Of a stretch of DNA of 64,000 nt, positions 21,380 to 33,739 are shown one piece after another. Both the position numbers and the translations under genes were made by a program. How positions within the stretch are numbered: position 1 is the stretch's first letter; each line of letters opens with the position of its first letter. Origin of the DNA: Epichloe hybrida (taxonomy: Eukaryota > Ascomycota > Sordariomycetes > Hypocreales > Clavicipitaceae); NCBI GenBank assembly GCA_019022495.1, contig JAFEKR010000006.1:2542001-2606000 (forward strand), given 5' to 3'. Under the pieces are notes generated by a model that ran no database searches, was not told the origin of the DNA, and worked only from the letters and a program-made list of their open reading frames with translations.

Positions 21380-24300
21380 TTTAGTTCCCTGTTAAAGGGA
21401 AGTTATTAGTTTAGTAATTATTAAGCCCTAGAAGCTTAATAAAAGCCTAATAAAGAGGTTTAGAAAGAGGTTTTATAAGACTATTTACAGGCATTAACTT
21501 TGTATCTAGATATTTAATTTTAGCTAAACCCTCTAAAACCTATTACCTAATATAGTTAAACTTTAGCAAGGTATGCTTTATATAACTATATAAAGCAGGG
21601 TTATAAGCAGTAGTTATAGCGCCTTAATTATTACAATATATCTAGATAGGGGGAGAAATAAGGGTTTTTAGCTCCTTAAATAAGCCCTAAAGCCACTAAA
21701 GCTCCTAGAAGGTCTCGCAAATAGCATTAGCTTTAGCTTCTAGTATTAATAGAGCTATTATACTAGCTTTCTTTAATTTCTAGCTAATAGGTCCGCTAGC
21801 TAGCTTAAATAGATAAGCATAGGTTAATTTTAAGGTCTTTTTATCCCCTATAAAATCACTATTATAATAACCTATTAGGCTTTTACTAACTAAACCTTTA
21901 GGGTCTCCCCTATAGATAATAGCAAGGAATCTAGTCCTTAATAAATACCTTAGCAGATTTTTAGCTACTTTTAGGTGTTCTATATAGGGGCTAGCTAGTG
22001 TAGTAAATAACCACTATAGCGTAAAAGCTATATCAGGCCTTATAAGTAATATTAGGTATATTATAGTCCCTATAATACACTAATAAAGCTTGATTTTGCT
22101 AGCTATTAAAAGCTTAGTTATTTACGTAGCTAAAACGCCTAGCTAAAGAGGTATGCTAATAGGCTTACTATCTAGTATATTAAATTATTTTAAGGCTTCT
22201 AATATATACTAAGATTAATAAATTTTTAGTATTCTATTAGGCCTATCTCGTATAATTTAAACCCCTAAGAAGAATTCAGCAGGCCCCCTATTTTCTATTA
22301 GATAGACTTTATAAAGTTCCTTTTTAAGCCTTTAGATATAAGATAAATCCGGTCTAATTAGAAGACAGTTATTAATATACATAATAATAAAGGTTTTAGT
22401 TAAAGGATTAAAGAAGATAGCTAGGTTAGATATTAAAGGGTTAAATCCTAGGGATTTAAGCACTAATATTAGCGCTTATTACTATTCCCTTAAGCTTTGT
22501 TTTAGGCTATATAAAGACTTCTATAATAAAATTACTTAATCTTTAGAAGGTTTCTAGCTAAAACTTCTAGCTAATTTAGCTAGTTTAGGATTTACCTTAA
22601 GGAATTTAATAAACCCTTCTAGAATAACTATATAAATCTATTATTATAGCTTACTATTAAGAAAAGCTCCTATAAAATTAATTTATTTAATTTCCTAGTT
22701 ATTCTAAGCTACTAGGGCTAGTAAAATCCTCTAGCTAGGGGGAATGCTTATAGTAGCAAAGGTCTCTAGGTAATCTAGGCCTTTGATTTATATAAATCCC
22801 TTAGCAACAAGTTAAGCCTTATATTTTAAAGGATTATTTTCTTTATCCTTTTTAAGCTTATAAACAAGCCTATTCTTTAGTACTTTTCAGCCCTTAGGCA
22901 TTTAGTCTTTCCTTATAAATTTAAAAGTACTAGCCTTTAGAAGCTATTTATATTCCTTATACGTGGCTTCTATCCATTTATCCCTTTCAGGGCTAGATAT
23001 AGCCTGCTTCTAGGTCTTAGGCTTAGGGCTAATAGGATTCTTTTCCTTTAGCTTATCCTATACCTTAAAGTAGATTTCTTTTATAAAATCTAGAGAAAAA
23101 AGGGAACTAATATTAACATCCATAGGGTTAATATTAGGGTCAAAATCAATAATTTTATTAAAATCAAGGTCCAAAGTCAAAATCTAATTTCCTAGTTAAG
23201 TTATAGGCTGCGCCTATATAGGATCCGCTAGAATTAAGCCTTTAGGGGGTTCCTTAGGGCCTATAGGTGGTTTTTCTTAACCTATAGGGATACCTATGTT
23301 ATCTATAGGATAATCCTTTAAACCTTAGTCTAGATATTATTAATTTTCATTTTCTAGATTATTTTCCCCCTCTAAAGGGTTATCCCCTATAGAAATCCTA
23401 GGTAAGCCTTTAGAAACAGGGCCTATAGGTTCTATAATCTTAATAAAACTAGTCTTTATAACTAGCCTTTTAGAGGGGATGTACACTAGGTAGGTATTAG
23501 AACCTAGTGTAGCTAAAAGTCTTCTAGGGATAGTCCTAGCTGCTAACTTCTAGGCTTTAGGTCATTTTTCTAGGGGGATTAGAACCTTATAATAAGATCC
23601 TAAAGCTCTAATACTACTAATATTAGTTATATAAGGCTGATTTAGCTCCCTAGATAATAGTTGTTTACGGCTTTTATCCTTAGTGGTATTAGTAGTTATA
23701 TTAACAAGGTTAATAACTATAGGTAATATAAAACACTATAAAAATAACGGTAATTTTGCCTACTAGATAGTAGCCCTTAATCAATCTAGAATAGTACAAA
23801 TTAAACGCTTTACTAATCTATTTTGCTTATAGATATAGGGACTAGAAGTCGTAAATTTAATCCCTTTAGAATTTAACTAAGCTTGATAACTAGAATTGAT
23901 TTCCTAGCCCCTATTAAAGTGAAGATGCCTAGGATATTAACCTAGTTGATTTTTAAGCCCTCTGAAGAAGCCTTTAATAGCCTTATAAACAGTTAGGCCT
24001 TCCTTATTAGGTAATAAGATAACCCACTTATATCTAGTCTTTTGATTAACTAGAAATAAGTAAATTAACTACTTATTATATGGCGTGGGGCTGATTTTTA
24101 GCGTATCCCCCTCTATTTAATCTAGAGCTCTTGGGGGGTTAGGGATAGCTAATTTCCTAGGTCTTCTAACTGCCTTAGATTAATTATAAGCAATATATCT
24201 AAAGTCCTTATTCTTAATTTTAGAAAAATCAGGGATTCCTTTAGTTATAAGGCTAGTTTTCTTTAGTAAAGGAAGACCTAGGTGCCCTAATTATATATAC

Positions 24301-25300
24301 TATAGGCTAGCTAGTTCTAATAACTATTAATATTAAAGATCCTTAGGGTCTAAATTAGAATCTAGACTAGGGCTCTCTTTACTAGTCCCTTACTAGGCCC
24401 CTTAAGAACCATAGGCCTCTTAGAGAGGTATTAGGGACCCTTTTCCTCTACTAGGGCTCTCTAATACCCCTAAATCTATTTCCTTAGATTTATAAGGGAC
24501 CTAACCTAGGGCTATAGGTAAAGAAGAAGGGACTAATTCCTCTAAATCATCCTGTATGATTTCTTTAATATTATTATTATTTTTGTTGATTTTATCTGAA
24601 TTAGAAGCCTAATCTAGCCTTTTAGAGGGAATTTAAACCTCTATAGGGTAACTATAACCCTTAAAAGCGGCGTAGGTAAAAGGTTAGATGTAATAAGAGT
24701 TATTATAAGGCCCTTTAGATAACTTTGGCGTAGATTGGTTTTTAACGTAAAAGAAAAAACCATGTTTTTCTATATCTAAGGTTATAATATAAGACTTATC
24801 TTTAAGATAAAGTAGGTTTTTTATAAGGCAACCACTAGATATATAGTGCGTAAGTTCACTAACTATATTAATATTAAGCTAAGGAAAATATAGCGCATCT
24901 TTAAGCACTAAGGTCCTATGTCTTACTGGATTTTTCTAATATAAGACCTTAAAAATAGCACTACCGTGGCCCTTAGTGTAAATAGGGCCACTACTAGTTA
25001 TTATAGGGTTAGATTCCCCCTTTTTATAAGGGGTATAATCCCTAAAGACCTCCCTAGAATTAATAATATATATAGTTAAACCTATATTATATAATAAGGC
25101 CTTTTTTATATCTTTACTGTAATAATTAAAACCATTTAAGGTTTTAATTTCTTGATTTTCATTATCCGATTCACTAGAGCTAGAATTAGAGCTACTATTA
25201 CTAGAGCTCTTATAACTAGTCTTATAAAGGCTAGGCTTCTTATATAGTTTAAGAGCACTATTAGAAAGGTTATAATTTCCTAGTATAAAAGATCCCTCTC
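21380..25300 (-). pseudogene. Copia-3 Pol remnant
   Basis: Minus-strand reading gives a classic Ty1/copia Pol. Near 24900-25100 is KDALYFPQLNINIVSELTHY, matching the pre-integrase segment. The GAG-pre-integrase LGHLG motif is near 24270-24310. Integrase is near 23900-24200. RT is near 22000-23000, with the YVDD box now YINN (about 22366-22379). The RNase H segment near 21560-21660 shows QIYCNN.GAITTAYNPALYS, where the family has IYCDNQGA, so the catalytic Asp is also lost. Stops are TAA/TAG. All sampled active-site changes are GAT-to-AAT type. It is longer and better preserved than the Gag-proximal parts of its neighbours. Confidence 0.85.
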
Positions 25301-26216
25301 TAAAGGTCTCTTTATTATCCTTTTTATTTAATCTTTAACCTTTTTGCTTCTTCTTCTTCTTCTTATTAGAAGAAGAATTAGAATTAGAAAAGCCCTTATT
25401 TTCTTTAGAGCCTTCTTTCTTTTTCTAATCCTTAGGGGCTTTGTCTTTATCCTTAGCCCCTTTTTTAAGGTTTTTAGCCCTATAATTCAGGGCTTTGGAT
25501 ACTGTAAATGATTTATCCCTCTGTTCTACTAGAAGGTTTGCTATTAAAAATTAAAGATTTAGGGCTTCTAGGGGAGCCCCTATAGCCCTATTCGTACGCA
25601 TGCTAAATCGTTGCCTCTTAGCCTACTAAGGGAAGGTTAATTTTAGGGATTAAAGATATTAATTAACCTAATCTATAGGAGCAATTAGGACCCTAGAAAT
25701 TAATAATCTAGCTAGTAAATTATTAAAGACTATATTAAAGGATTCTAAAGTCCCCTTAAACTCTTAAAAATTCAGGTTATAAAATTCTAAGTATAGGGAC
25801 CCTCTCTGGAGTTTAACGCTATATAAATATTGCCTTATAAGTAAATTATAGGCTTCTTTAGGTAATTTTTACTAAGTTATAGCGGCTTAGGGTCCTTCTA
25901 TATAACTATCCCTTAATAACATAAGGATAATAGCTTAATCTAGATCCCCTAGCGCCCTAGAACTCTCCGGATTATCTAGAAAATTAGGCATACCTAAAGC
26001 TTTAAATTAGATAGTTAGGGCTTGTTTCTATTGTTCAAAATTTTCAGCTCCTTTAAGCCTAGTAGTCTCTAGAAAACTATAAACCCTCTTATTAAATTCC
26101 TTAATAATTAAATTATTAAAGGTTGCTTGTATAGAGCTAGATTTAGCTTGATTTTCTTAAATAGGCTGCTAATCTTACTGCTAACTAGCGGGCTTATTAG
26201 ATTCCACACCCTCCAT
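25300..26216 (-). pseudogene. Copia-3 Gag remnant
   Basis: The frame begins at ATG 26214-26216 (MEGVESNKPAS). It includes IKEFNKRVYSFLETTRLKGA, ALGMPNFLDNPES, KEAYNLLIRQYLY and KSFTVSKALN, which resemble the UBN2-type Gag of copia elements. The C-terminus is Lys/Ser-rich (runs of K and S near 25160-25400). The start is placed about 760 bp downstream of the 5' LTR, leaving a long leader. Stops are few over the first 60 codons, then frequent. I see no zinc knuckle; a basic tail may have served for nucleic acid binding. Confidence 0.65.
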
Positions 26217-26976
26217 ACAACTATTTATAGTTATAGATAGGCTTTCTAGCTTCTCTAATAACTAGTCTATACTTGCTTATTACTTAATAGCCTGCTCTTT
26301 TAGCTAGTTATTTAGAACCTCTTGCGCACTAAGGTTAGGGATAATAGGTCCCTTTCCCTTTCCTTTAGTATTTATTTTCCTTTTTATAGAAGGGAAAAGC
26401 TTCTATCTCACGGGTCCTTCCTTTTTTATAGAAGGGAAGTCTTCTATATTCGCACATAAAGTAACGTAATAGAAGGTTATAGTAGTTATTAACTAATAGA
26501 ATTTAATTTAAATTACTTTTATAATATCTTATAAAGTAATAGAATTGATTTTAGATATGTTATACAGGCAATGCGGCTATTGTTAGTTAAGAGAACTAGC
26601 TATCTAGCTAGTTAAAAAGATCTTTTTCCTCTTATAGACCTACTAACCGTATTGGTGAATCTAGGCCACTAACAGGGTCTTACAGGCTACTTTTGATTTT
26701 CCGCAAAATTCATTTATATGCAAAAACTAAAAAAATCAACTTACTACTATACTAGCTAGTAACCTATATGCACTAACTTTTAGTCTAAAAAATAACCTTA
26801 TATAAAAAGAAAGCCTTATCTTTAAGCTTTAATTTACTATATATAAAACTTTTATATAACCTTTAAATAAAGAGAAAATCATTATTAAAGATAGCTATAG
26901 GGTAAGTTATATGTAAGGTAACCTGCTTACATTACCCTAGCTTACGTTACCCTAGCTTACCTAATTACTAGTAACA
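26217..26976 (-). other. Copia-3 untranslated leader
   Basis: About 760 bp between the 5' LTR and the Gag start. The LTR-proximal 160 bp (26818-26976) recurs at 3226-3388. No coding signal. It contains CTAGCTTACGTTACCCTAGC-type short direct repeats near 26925-26965. Confidence 0.6.
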
Positions 26977-27165
26977 TGGTTATAGCTACACTTGTAGCTA
27001 TAACGTAATTAACTAATTAGTTATTCACACAGTTAGTCATAGCTATTAATAGCTACCCTCGCGACTGTTAATAGCTATAGTGTAGCTATTAGACTTGTAA
27101 AGCAAGCTAGTAATAAGAAGGTTTTTTAACTAGAAAAGGGCTAAAAAAAAGTCTTATTTTTAACA
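26977..27165 (-). repeat. Copia-3 5' LTR
   Basis: 189 bp, element-sense TGTTAAAAATAAGAC to GCTATAACCA. TG...CA ends present. A CTATTAATAGCTA inverted motif (about 27043-27055) is repeated within it. Confidence 0.9.
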
Positions 27166-27169
27166 TAAT

Positions 27170-28330
27170 CCCCTTATTATAAGCCCTTAACTATAAGCCT
27201 AGACCCCCCTTACTTCCCCTCCTATAGTAAGGTATTATAATCCCTCTTTATAGTCTAGAACTATAGTACCCCTTCTATAAGATTTAATTATCCCTATTCC
27301 CCCTTAGGAGATAGGCTAATCCTTATTAAAGTAACTACTTAATTATAATAAGTTCTATAATAATAAGAGTATTAAGTATAACACTAAGTATAATATTCTT
27401 AATATTAAGCTCTTAACTTATTAAAGAAAGTATAAGATACTAGGTATTATATAAGAATAGTTAGGCTATAGCTTTAAGTTTATACTAAAAGGAAGATTAC
27501 TTTAGTACTTCCTAGAGAACCTTTTAAGCTAAAGAGACCCCTAAGATCTCCTAACTCTTATCTATAGAATTAGGTAAAAGTTTAAGATAGATAATATGTA
27601 TTAGAAAAACTATCTATTATAAGGAAAATTACAGCTACTTATAATTATCTAAGAGAACCCTAATAAATTAAAGATTAAATACTTTAAAGACCTTATAATA
27701 AAGCTTTTAAATTTATAAAGGGTAAATCCTTATGGATTATAGTTAGAATTAGATCTCTATAGTTAGATTCTAAATGCTTACAAAGGAATCCTAGAATATA
27801 AGGCCTATATTATTAATTCTCCTATTAATCTCTAATGCTTTTACAAATAGATAAGGATATTAATTAGTGAATCTGAAGCTTTAATTAATTAATAGTAGTT
27901 CCTTATAGAAGCTAGCACTAAGGAATACTTTTAGACTAACTATAAGTATAATAGGAAAGGTAAGGAAGCCTAATATAGTTAATTTATATTAAAGAGTAAG
28001 CCTTACCGCTTAAAAAAGTGTTATATATATAGTAAAGAAGGTTATTAGTTAACTAAGCACTTAGATAAGGACTAGAAGAAGGTGTTCTAGCGCTTTAAGA
28101 ATTACTTCTATATAGACTTAATAGCTTTTTTATATAATATATTCCTAATATAGTATAAAGGTAATAATTCTAAATTAGCTAAAGATAATAATATTAACTA
28201 GTACCTAATAAAACTTGGTTTTAGTAAAGAAGATAATAATAACTAAGTGCTTATAAGCTTCTTTACATATAGGACTACCTATAATAGCCGTGTAATTACC
28301 AAGATTCTCACTAGTAAAGTAATAACTTAT
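27170..28330 (+). pseudogene. Copia-4 Gag remnant (partial)
   Basis: Plus-strand reading with stops at Gln positions. Visible segments are KLKIKYFKDLIIKLLNLQRVN, equivalent to the C.E.L.DKLRK.QR block of fungal Copia Gag, then KSKPYRLKKCYIYSKEGY (about 27990-28050), where CYIYSKEGY matches a CFICKKEGCW knuckle with cysteines turned to tyrosine. QRFKNYFYIDLIAF follows. The N-terminal third is missing because Copia-3 starts at 27165. The protein is inactive. Confidence 0.7.
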
Positions 28331-31300
28331 ACTCTAGCTAAGAAGAATTTATTTAATCTTTAGGAACTAGATAAGGTACTAAGCGTATTTATACTTAAAG
28401 GATAATATTTATCTAGAACCTTTAAAGGTATTATAGCTAATATAAGTACTACAGGATATTTATTAGTAAGCTACCCTTAATTCTTAGCTTTATAAAGTAT
28501 AATACTAACTATTATACTTAATAAGTTAGATACTAGGAAGGTAAAGATTAAATTTAAGGCCTAGAAAACTAATTAAGGTACTAGGATTAATTAAAGTGCT
28601 AACTCTATTTAGAATTATTCTCTTTTAGGTAATTCTTATAAACACTCCCTTTCTCTTATACCTTAATAATATAACCTACCTAAAGATTAATTTTTATATA
28701 TTAGAGAATATTTTATAGTAAGGGAATATTAAGGTTTCTATTATATATAAATAAGGGTATATATAAATGCTTCTTAATAAAGAAGAAAGTGTTACTTAGA
28801 GTTATCTTATAGAAATTAAGCTTTGTTAATTATATTAACACTTTAGACACCCTTTAGTTTAATGTCTTTATAATTTACTATATAAATTAAGGCATAAGGT
28901 TAAGTTTAAAGCTTTTAAGAAGCTAACTAAGGTTTACTAGTAATACTAATTACATGTAGATAGCCTATATTAATTTAAATTTACTCTCTAGGATAAATAT
29001 GCTTATAATTACGAAATTATTATAGATATTATATATATTAATAGTAACTACCCTATTTTATAAGTTATTAATATAGCTATATCCTTTAATATAGCTAGAT
29101 TTATTAAGGATATCTCTATAAAGACTATATAGGAAGCACTCTATCTTTACTAGATTAATATCTATCTAGGCCCCCTAGACTTAATTATTATAGACACTAG
29201 AATAACCTTTAGAGGTAAGGAATTTAAGTAGCTTATATTATTAATAGTAATTAAGATTAAAGATATTCTTATTAAGGCTTACTATAGTATTAGTAAGGTT
29301 TAGTAATATTATAGGCCGCTCCGAAGAGCCTATAATATTATTAGATAAGAATACCTAATAACACTAGAGCCTATAGCGTTATAAATAGTAGTTAAAGCTA
29401 TAAATAACACTATAGGATTAAATAGTCTTATGCTAATAGTTCTTGTTTTTGGCGTATATTCTTAAATAGTTTAGGAATTACCTTTATTACTAAATATTAC
29501 GTAATAAGCCCTTATAATCTAACTAGTAATAAAGGAAGTTAAGCATATTTATGCCTAATAGAAGGTTAGTAATACCCTTACTATAAGAAATAGTCCTAAT
29601 ACCTTTATAACTATTAACCTCTTACTTAGATTACTTATATACATATAGTGCGAAGGTAAAGGATAGAGAGAACCCTATAAGCTATTAGCTATAGAAGGTA
29701 AAACCTACACTCTTAAGCTCCCTTAAGGCCCTAAAGCTTTTAAATTAACCTCTATTAGGCCTTTTTATAAAGATCCTAATAAAGAGAGACCTCCTAAGAG
29801 TGTAAAAGACTAAGATACCTCCCTATAACCTATAGCTACCCCTTTTATTAATCCCCTAAGGTAAGGACCTAGGAGACCTTAAAAGAACCCTTCTATTATT
29901 ATATCTAATATTAATTATGTAAATTAAATAAAAGATAAGACTAATGTCTTTCTATTAGCTAAAGAAAGCTCTAATCTTAAGCTTATAATCTAATTACGTA
30001 AGGAAGGAATTATTAAGAGCCTAGTAAACCCTTTAAGCTATTTACTAAAGCTAAAATTAATGCTCTAATTAAATAAGGTGTGTTTAAATTTATTAAATAT
30101 AATAAAAAAGAATATAGTAAAACTTAAATTTTTAATTCCTGTATTATTAATAAAGTAAAGGGTAAGATAATAGATCTATATAAGAAATCAAGGCTTGTAA
30201 TCTAAGGTTACGGCAATGAAGAGAAGCTAGTAATCCTTACATAGGCCCTAATAATCTAATAAGCTAGCTAGTAATTAATCCTTGTGATAATACTTGCGTT
30301 ATTATTACTAGGCCTTATCCTCTGGCTTTGCGATATTATATAGGCCTATATGTAAGTATAAACGCTTCTTAGTTATATAATTCTAGCCTAAATCCCTATC
30401 TAAATCCATTACCTATACCCTATAGGTATAATAATATAAGTTATTAAGCCTCTATATAGTATTATAGAAGCTAGTACTTACTAGTAGGTAATATATTATT
30501 ATTACTATAGAGAAATACTTTAGATAATAACCTTTATATTTAACTTATACTTACTTATAATAATAAAGGAGAACCTAACCTTTGTGTATATAGGGATGCA
30601 AACTAATAATATAATTAGACTATCTAACTATAAGTTCTCTTAATAAGAGGAAGATTAATTAAAAGCTACTTCTTTTACTACTAAACTAAAGTAAATCCTT
30701 TTTATAGAGAACCTACTAACCTTTAATAGTAGTATTATTACTCTTAAGAATAATATAATTACACTAAGGTAGAGAGGCTAGAGTAAAAAGCTTTAATTAA
30801 TCCCACTAACTAATTTAAAATAGGCGTATATAGAATAATAAGCTTAAGGTATATATATTACCTTAATTTACTAACCTAAAGCCTATTTTAACCTCTCTAT
30901 TACTATATAACACTAAGACCTATTATCCTAAGATATAAAGAGCCTAAACTAGTAAATTTAATAGCAAATTAATAATCTAGACTAAGGATTAAGGTTTATA
31001 CTATTTAATCTTAGGAAGGTAAAGCTTTTTGTGTTTATAGATAGATTATTTACTAATAACTAAGACCTTACTTCTTAACTAGGATATATGCTTATCCTAG
31101 CTAGTAAAGTCTAAAAGGAAGGCACCTTTATAATCTAAGGTAATATTATATACTATAGCTTTACTAAGAGCAAGAGAGTTATAAGAAGTATGCTTGCCTC
31201 TAAGATCTATAGCATAGTTACTAGTGCTAATATGGCTTATGTAATCTTAATAACGCTTAGATTAATTACTTATAGATTAAACCTTCCTATAATTCCTATT

Positions 31301-31552
31301 ATTATCTATACTAATTTATACTCTTTATATAAATACCTTATTAAGCTTAGTACTATAAAAGAGAAGCGCCTTATAATTAATATTATAGCCCTTTATTAAT
31401 TATATAAGCAATAAGAGATCTACGAGATTAGATAGATTAATAGGAATGATAACCTTGCTAATGCCTTTATAAAGGCATTACTAAATAAGGCATTTAAGAG
31501 GTTAATCATAAGTAATAAAGCAACTATTAGGATAGAAGAATAAGTTACGTGA
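28330..31552 (+). pseudogene. Copia-4 Pol remnant (protease to RNase H)
   Basis: Read through TAA/TAG stops. Protease at 28420-28460 is FKGIIANISTTG, where DTG-type Asp is now Asn. Integrase at 28860-29400 includes YNYEIIIDIIYI, YLGPLDLIIIDTR and RPLRRAYNII. RT at 29900-30700 has MQTNNIIRLS at 30596-30625, the TDD box turned to TNN (AAT AAT at 30605-30610). RNase H follows, and Pol ends IRIEEQVT at TGA 31550-31552. The 69-codon open piece 31190-31399 is a true remnant: YTNLYSLYKYLIKL corresponds to the family's CTDSYSLYECLVKL, with the Asp again Asn. It is the best-preserved Copia integrase in the window. Confidence 0.85.
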
Positions 31553-31779
31553 TTATAGCTCTTATGTTAATCTAATAAGATTAAAGGTATTAAGATTAGG
31601 CTTACTTATCCTTACATAGGCTTATAGATTAAATATTATCTTTTATTACACCCCCTTTCCCTTACTCTTTTCTTATAGTATTATCTATAATTATTTAATC
31701 TTACTTATTCCTTAGTCCTTTTTAATTATCTTATTAATATTATACATTAATAATTATATTAAAAAGAGAGAGTTTCTAG

Positions 31780-32076
31780 TATTAGAATAAGCATAATATT
31801 AACAAGGCTACGTGCCTCTAATTAGCTAGGCGCGTTATATCATAGACTTATATATCTAGCCTAATCACGCCATAATTAGCATTAGCATATGTAGCCTCTT
31901 CGCTAGTGGCCCTAATTATGGCCCCTTTTCCTATAATGAATAGCACACCCTCTTTGCTTCTATTTAATCCCTCTTTTACTTACTTTAATAGACTAGAATA
32001 TATAATAATTACGTACACTTTAGTCTACCCTAAAAAACCCTACACATAGGTTACTAGTATTCTGTAGATACTAACA
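31780..32076 (+). repeat. Copia-4 3' LTR
   Basis: About 297 bp, TATTAGAATAAG (RIP-changed TGTTAG) to GATACTAACA. It is preceded by a purine tract. Only its first about 30 bp and its end resemble the Copia-2 LTR. It keeps CG-containing patches (about 31807-31835). Confidence 0.75.
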
Positions 32077-33560
32077 CTATTACTAAAGATTATTTTCTAT
32101 TTTAATAATTATTTTTATAACTTTTAATTAATTTAATACCTTAAACTAATATAATTAAATTAATTAGAAACTTACTATAAATAACTAGAAGTTAATAATA
32201 TATATAATTAGTACTTATATATTATTATAAATAAGATAAAAACTTAAAAAAAGCTTAAACTATTTATTTACTATTTAAATAAATTATATATTACTTTTAG
32301 CTTTATAATTTATAAGCTTTAAGAAGTTATATATAGTAGCTTTATATATTTTCTTACTATAATATATAAAGAAAGAATAAAAGATAGTAATACTTATAAA
32401 GTATTTATATAAAACTAATAGTATTATTTAAAAACTAGGCTATATAACTAAAATAAGCTATTAAAATAATTTAAACTTAATTTAAACTTAATTTTAGTAA
32501 TAATACTAGGACTTACTTTTATTTTATATACTATAATTACTTTAATAACTATAATAAGCTTTATTATACTTAGTTAAACTTATTCTTAAATAAAATACTA
32601 GGACTTATTTTTACTTTATATACTTTATATACTATAATTACTTTAATAAGCTTTATTATAATTACTTAAATTTATTTTTAAATATAATACTAGAATTTAC
32701 TTTTATTTTATATATATATTATTTACACTAGTTAGCTTTATAAATAGCTATTACTAGTACTCCTACTACTAAGTTAAAAGGGAAAACCTTATACTAGGAA
32801 GAAAAACCCCCTTATATTTATATATAGGCTAGCACTAGCCTTATAGTAAGCCTACGCTACTTAGTATATTTCTTACTATAAGTGTTTATTACTAGCTTAT
32901 ACTAGCCTTATCCTATTAAAAAAAAAAAAAGGAAAAATATATAGAATAAGTATTTAAAGGCCCCTTCTAATCCTATTCTAGTATAATAATATACTTACCC
33001 TAGGTTACTTTACTTTAGGCTAGGGTAAAGTAAATTTAGATTTATAGTATTAATTTACTTCTTATTTACTCTTATACTAACTCTCCTATAGCCTTACTTT
33101 TTAGCTACCTCTAGCTTATTTTTACCTTATATATTTAGTAAAGTCTAAGTACTTAGTTTTATTTAATTAGTATAAAGGGAGGGTAGTTATAGCCCTAGAC
33201 TAGGGTAGTCCTAGGTTAAGATTACTTATATATTATTAGATTTATTAATTATATTATACTTTATTTTTAAGTAAGTTATTTAAATTATCCCCCCCCCTCT
33301 CCCCTTTATAAGTATAAAAAAGAGCTCTCCCCCCCCTAGGGTCTTAGTCTCTTTCTTCTATTTATATTAAACTTCCTATAGGTTTTTCTTTTCTTTCTAG
33401 CTATTTAACGCTATCCTAGGCTAGGGTTAGGTTATTTACTAATATTTACTATAGATCTAGACTAAATCTAGTATAATAGCGCTAGAAGCTATAAGGCTTA
33501 TATACCTTAATATATATATAGTAGAGATAAACTATCTCTTACTTACTATTATCCCTATAA
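32077..33560. other. AT-rich stretch without a gene
   Basis: No coding frame could be recognised. 32500-32720 contains about three copies of a roughly 100-bp unit (TAATACTAGGACTTACTTTT type), a distant relative of the 101-bp satellite. A 14-A run sits at 32918-32931. At 33290-33345 there are C-rich runs (CCCCCCCCCTCTCCCC and CTCCCCCCCC) that are rare in this window. The right part may hold the 3' untranslated end of the LINE, but I cannot place that boundary. Confidence 0.5.
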
Positions 33561-33739
33561 AAAGTTATAACTAGGTAGCTATAGGTATAATTCCTATCCT
33601 AGAGAAGAAATAAGGTAGTAGCTTAATTTTAGTTTAAAGTAAGGGTAGTAGTAAGCTAGTAAGACTTATAATACCTAGAGTTTATAGTTAAAATTAATCT
33701 AATAATAGTTCTAGACTTAAATATTCTCTATTATAATTA

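Larger units (their letters stand above)
21000..27165 (-). mobile_element. Copia-3 LTR retrotransposon, minus strand
   Basis: A Ty1/copia family distinct from Copia-1, -2 and -4, with shorter LTRs. The 5' LTR is 26977-27165. The 3' LTR is split by hAT-a into 3389-3398 plus 21008-21207. The polypurine tract (AGAGGGGG in element sense, 21208-21216) directly abuts the 3' LTR. The primer-binding region, TGTTACTAGTAATTAGG in element sense, is at about 26960-26976. The leader is repeated at 3226-3388. Gag and pol are readable in order. Its right edge abuts the truncated Copia-4, into which it probably inserted. Confidence 0.9.
27166..32076 (+). mobile_element. Copia-4 LTR retrotransposon, 5' truncated
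   Basis: Plus-strand Ty1/copia element related to Copia-2. Pol and the purine tract/LTR junction (AAAAAGAGAGAG then TATTAG) are alike, but the LTR body differs. The left end is cut where Copia-3 begins; there is no 5' LTR or leader. Only the 3' LTR (31780-32076) is present. The simplest reading is that Copia-3 inserted into its gag and the 5' part lies beyond the window's left edge. Confidence 0.8.

Noticed and set aside
32918..32931. A-run as the poly-A tail of the LINE
   Set aside because: The LINE is on the minus strand, so a tail would appear as T on the plus strand; the orientation is wrong.
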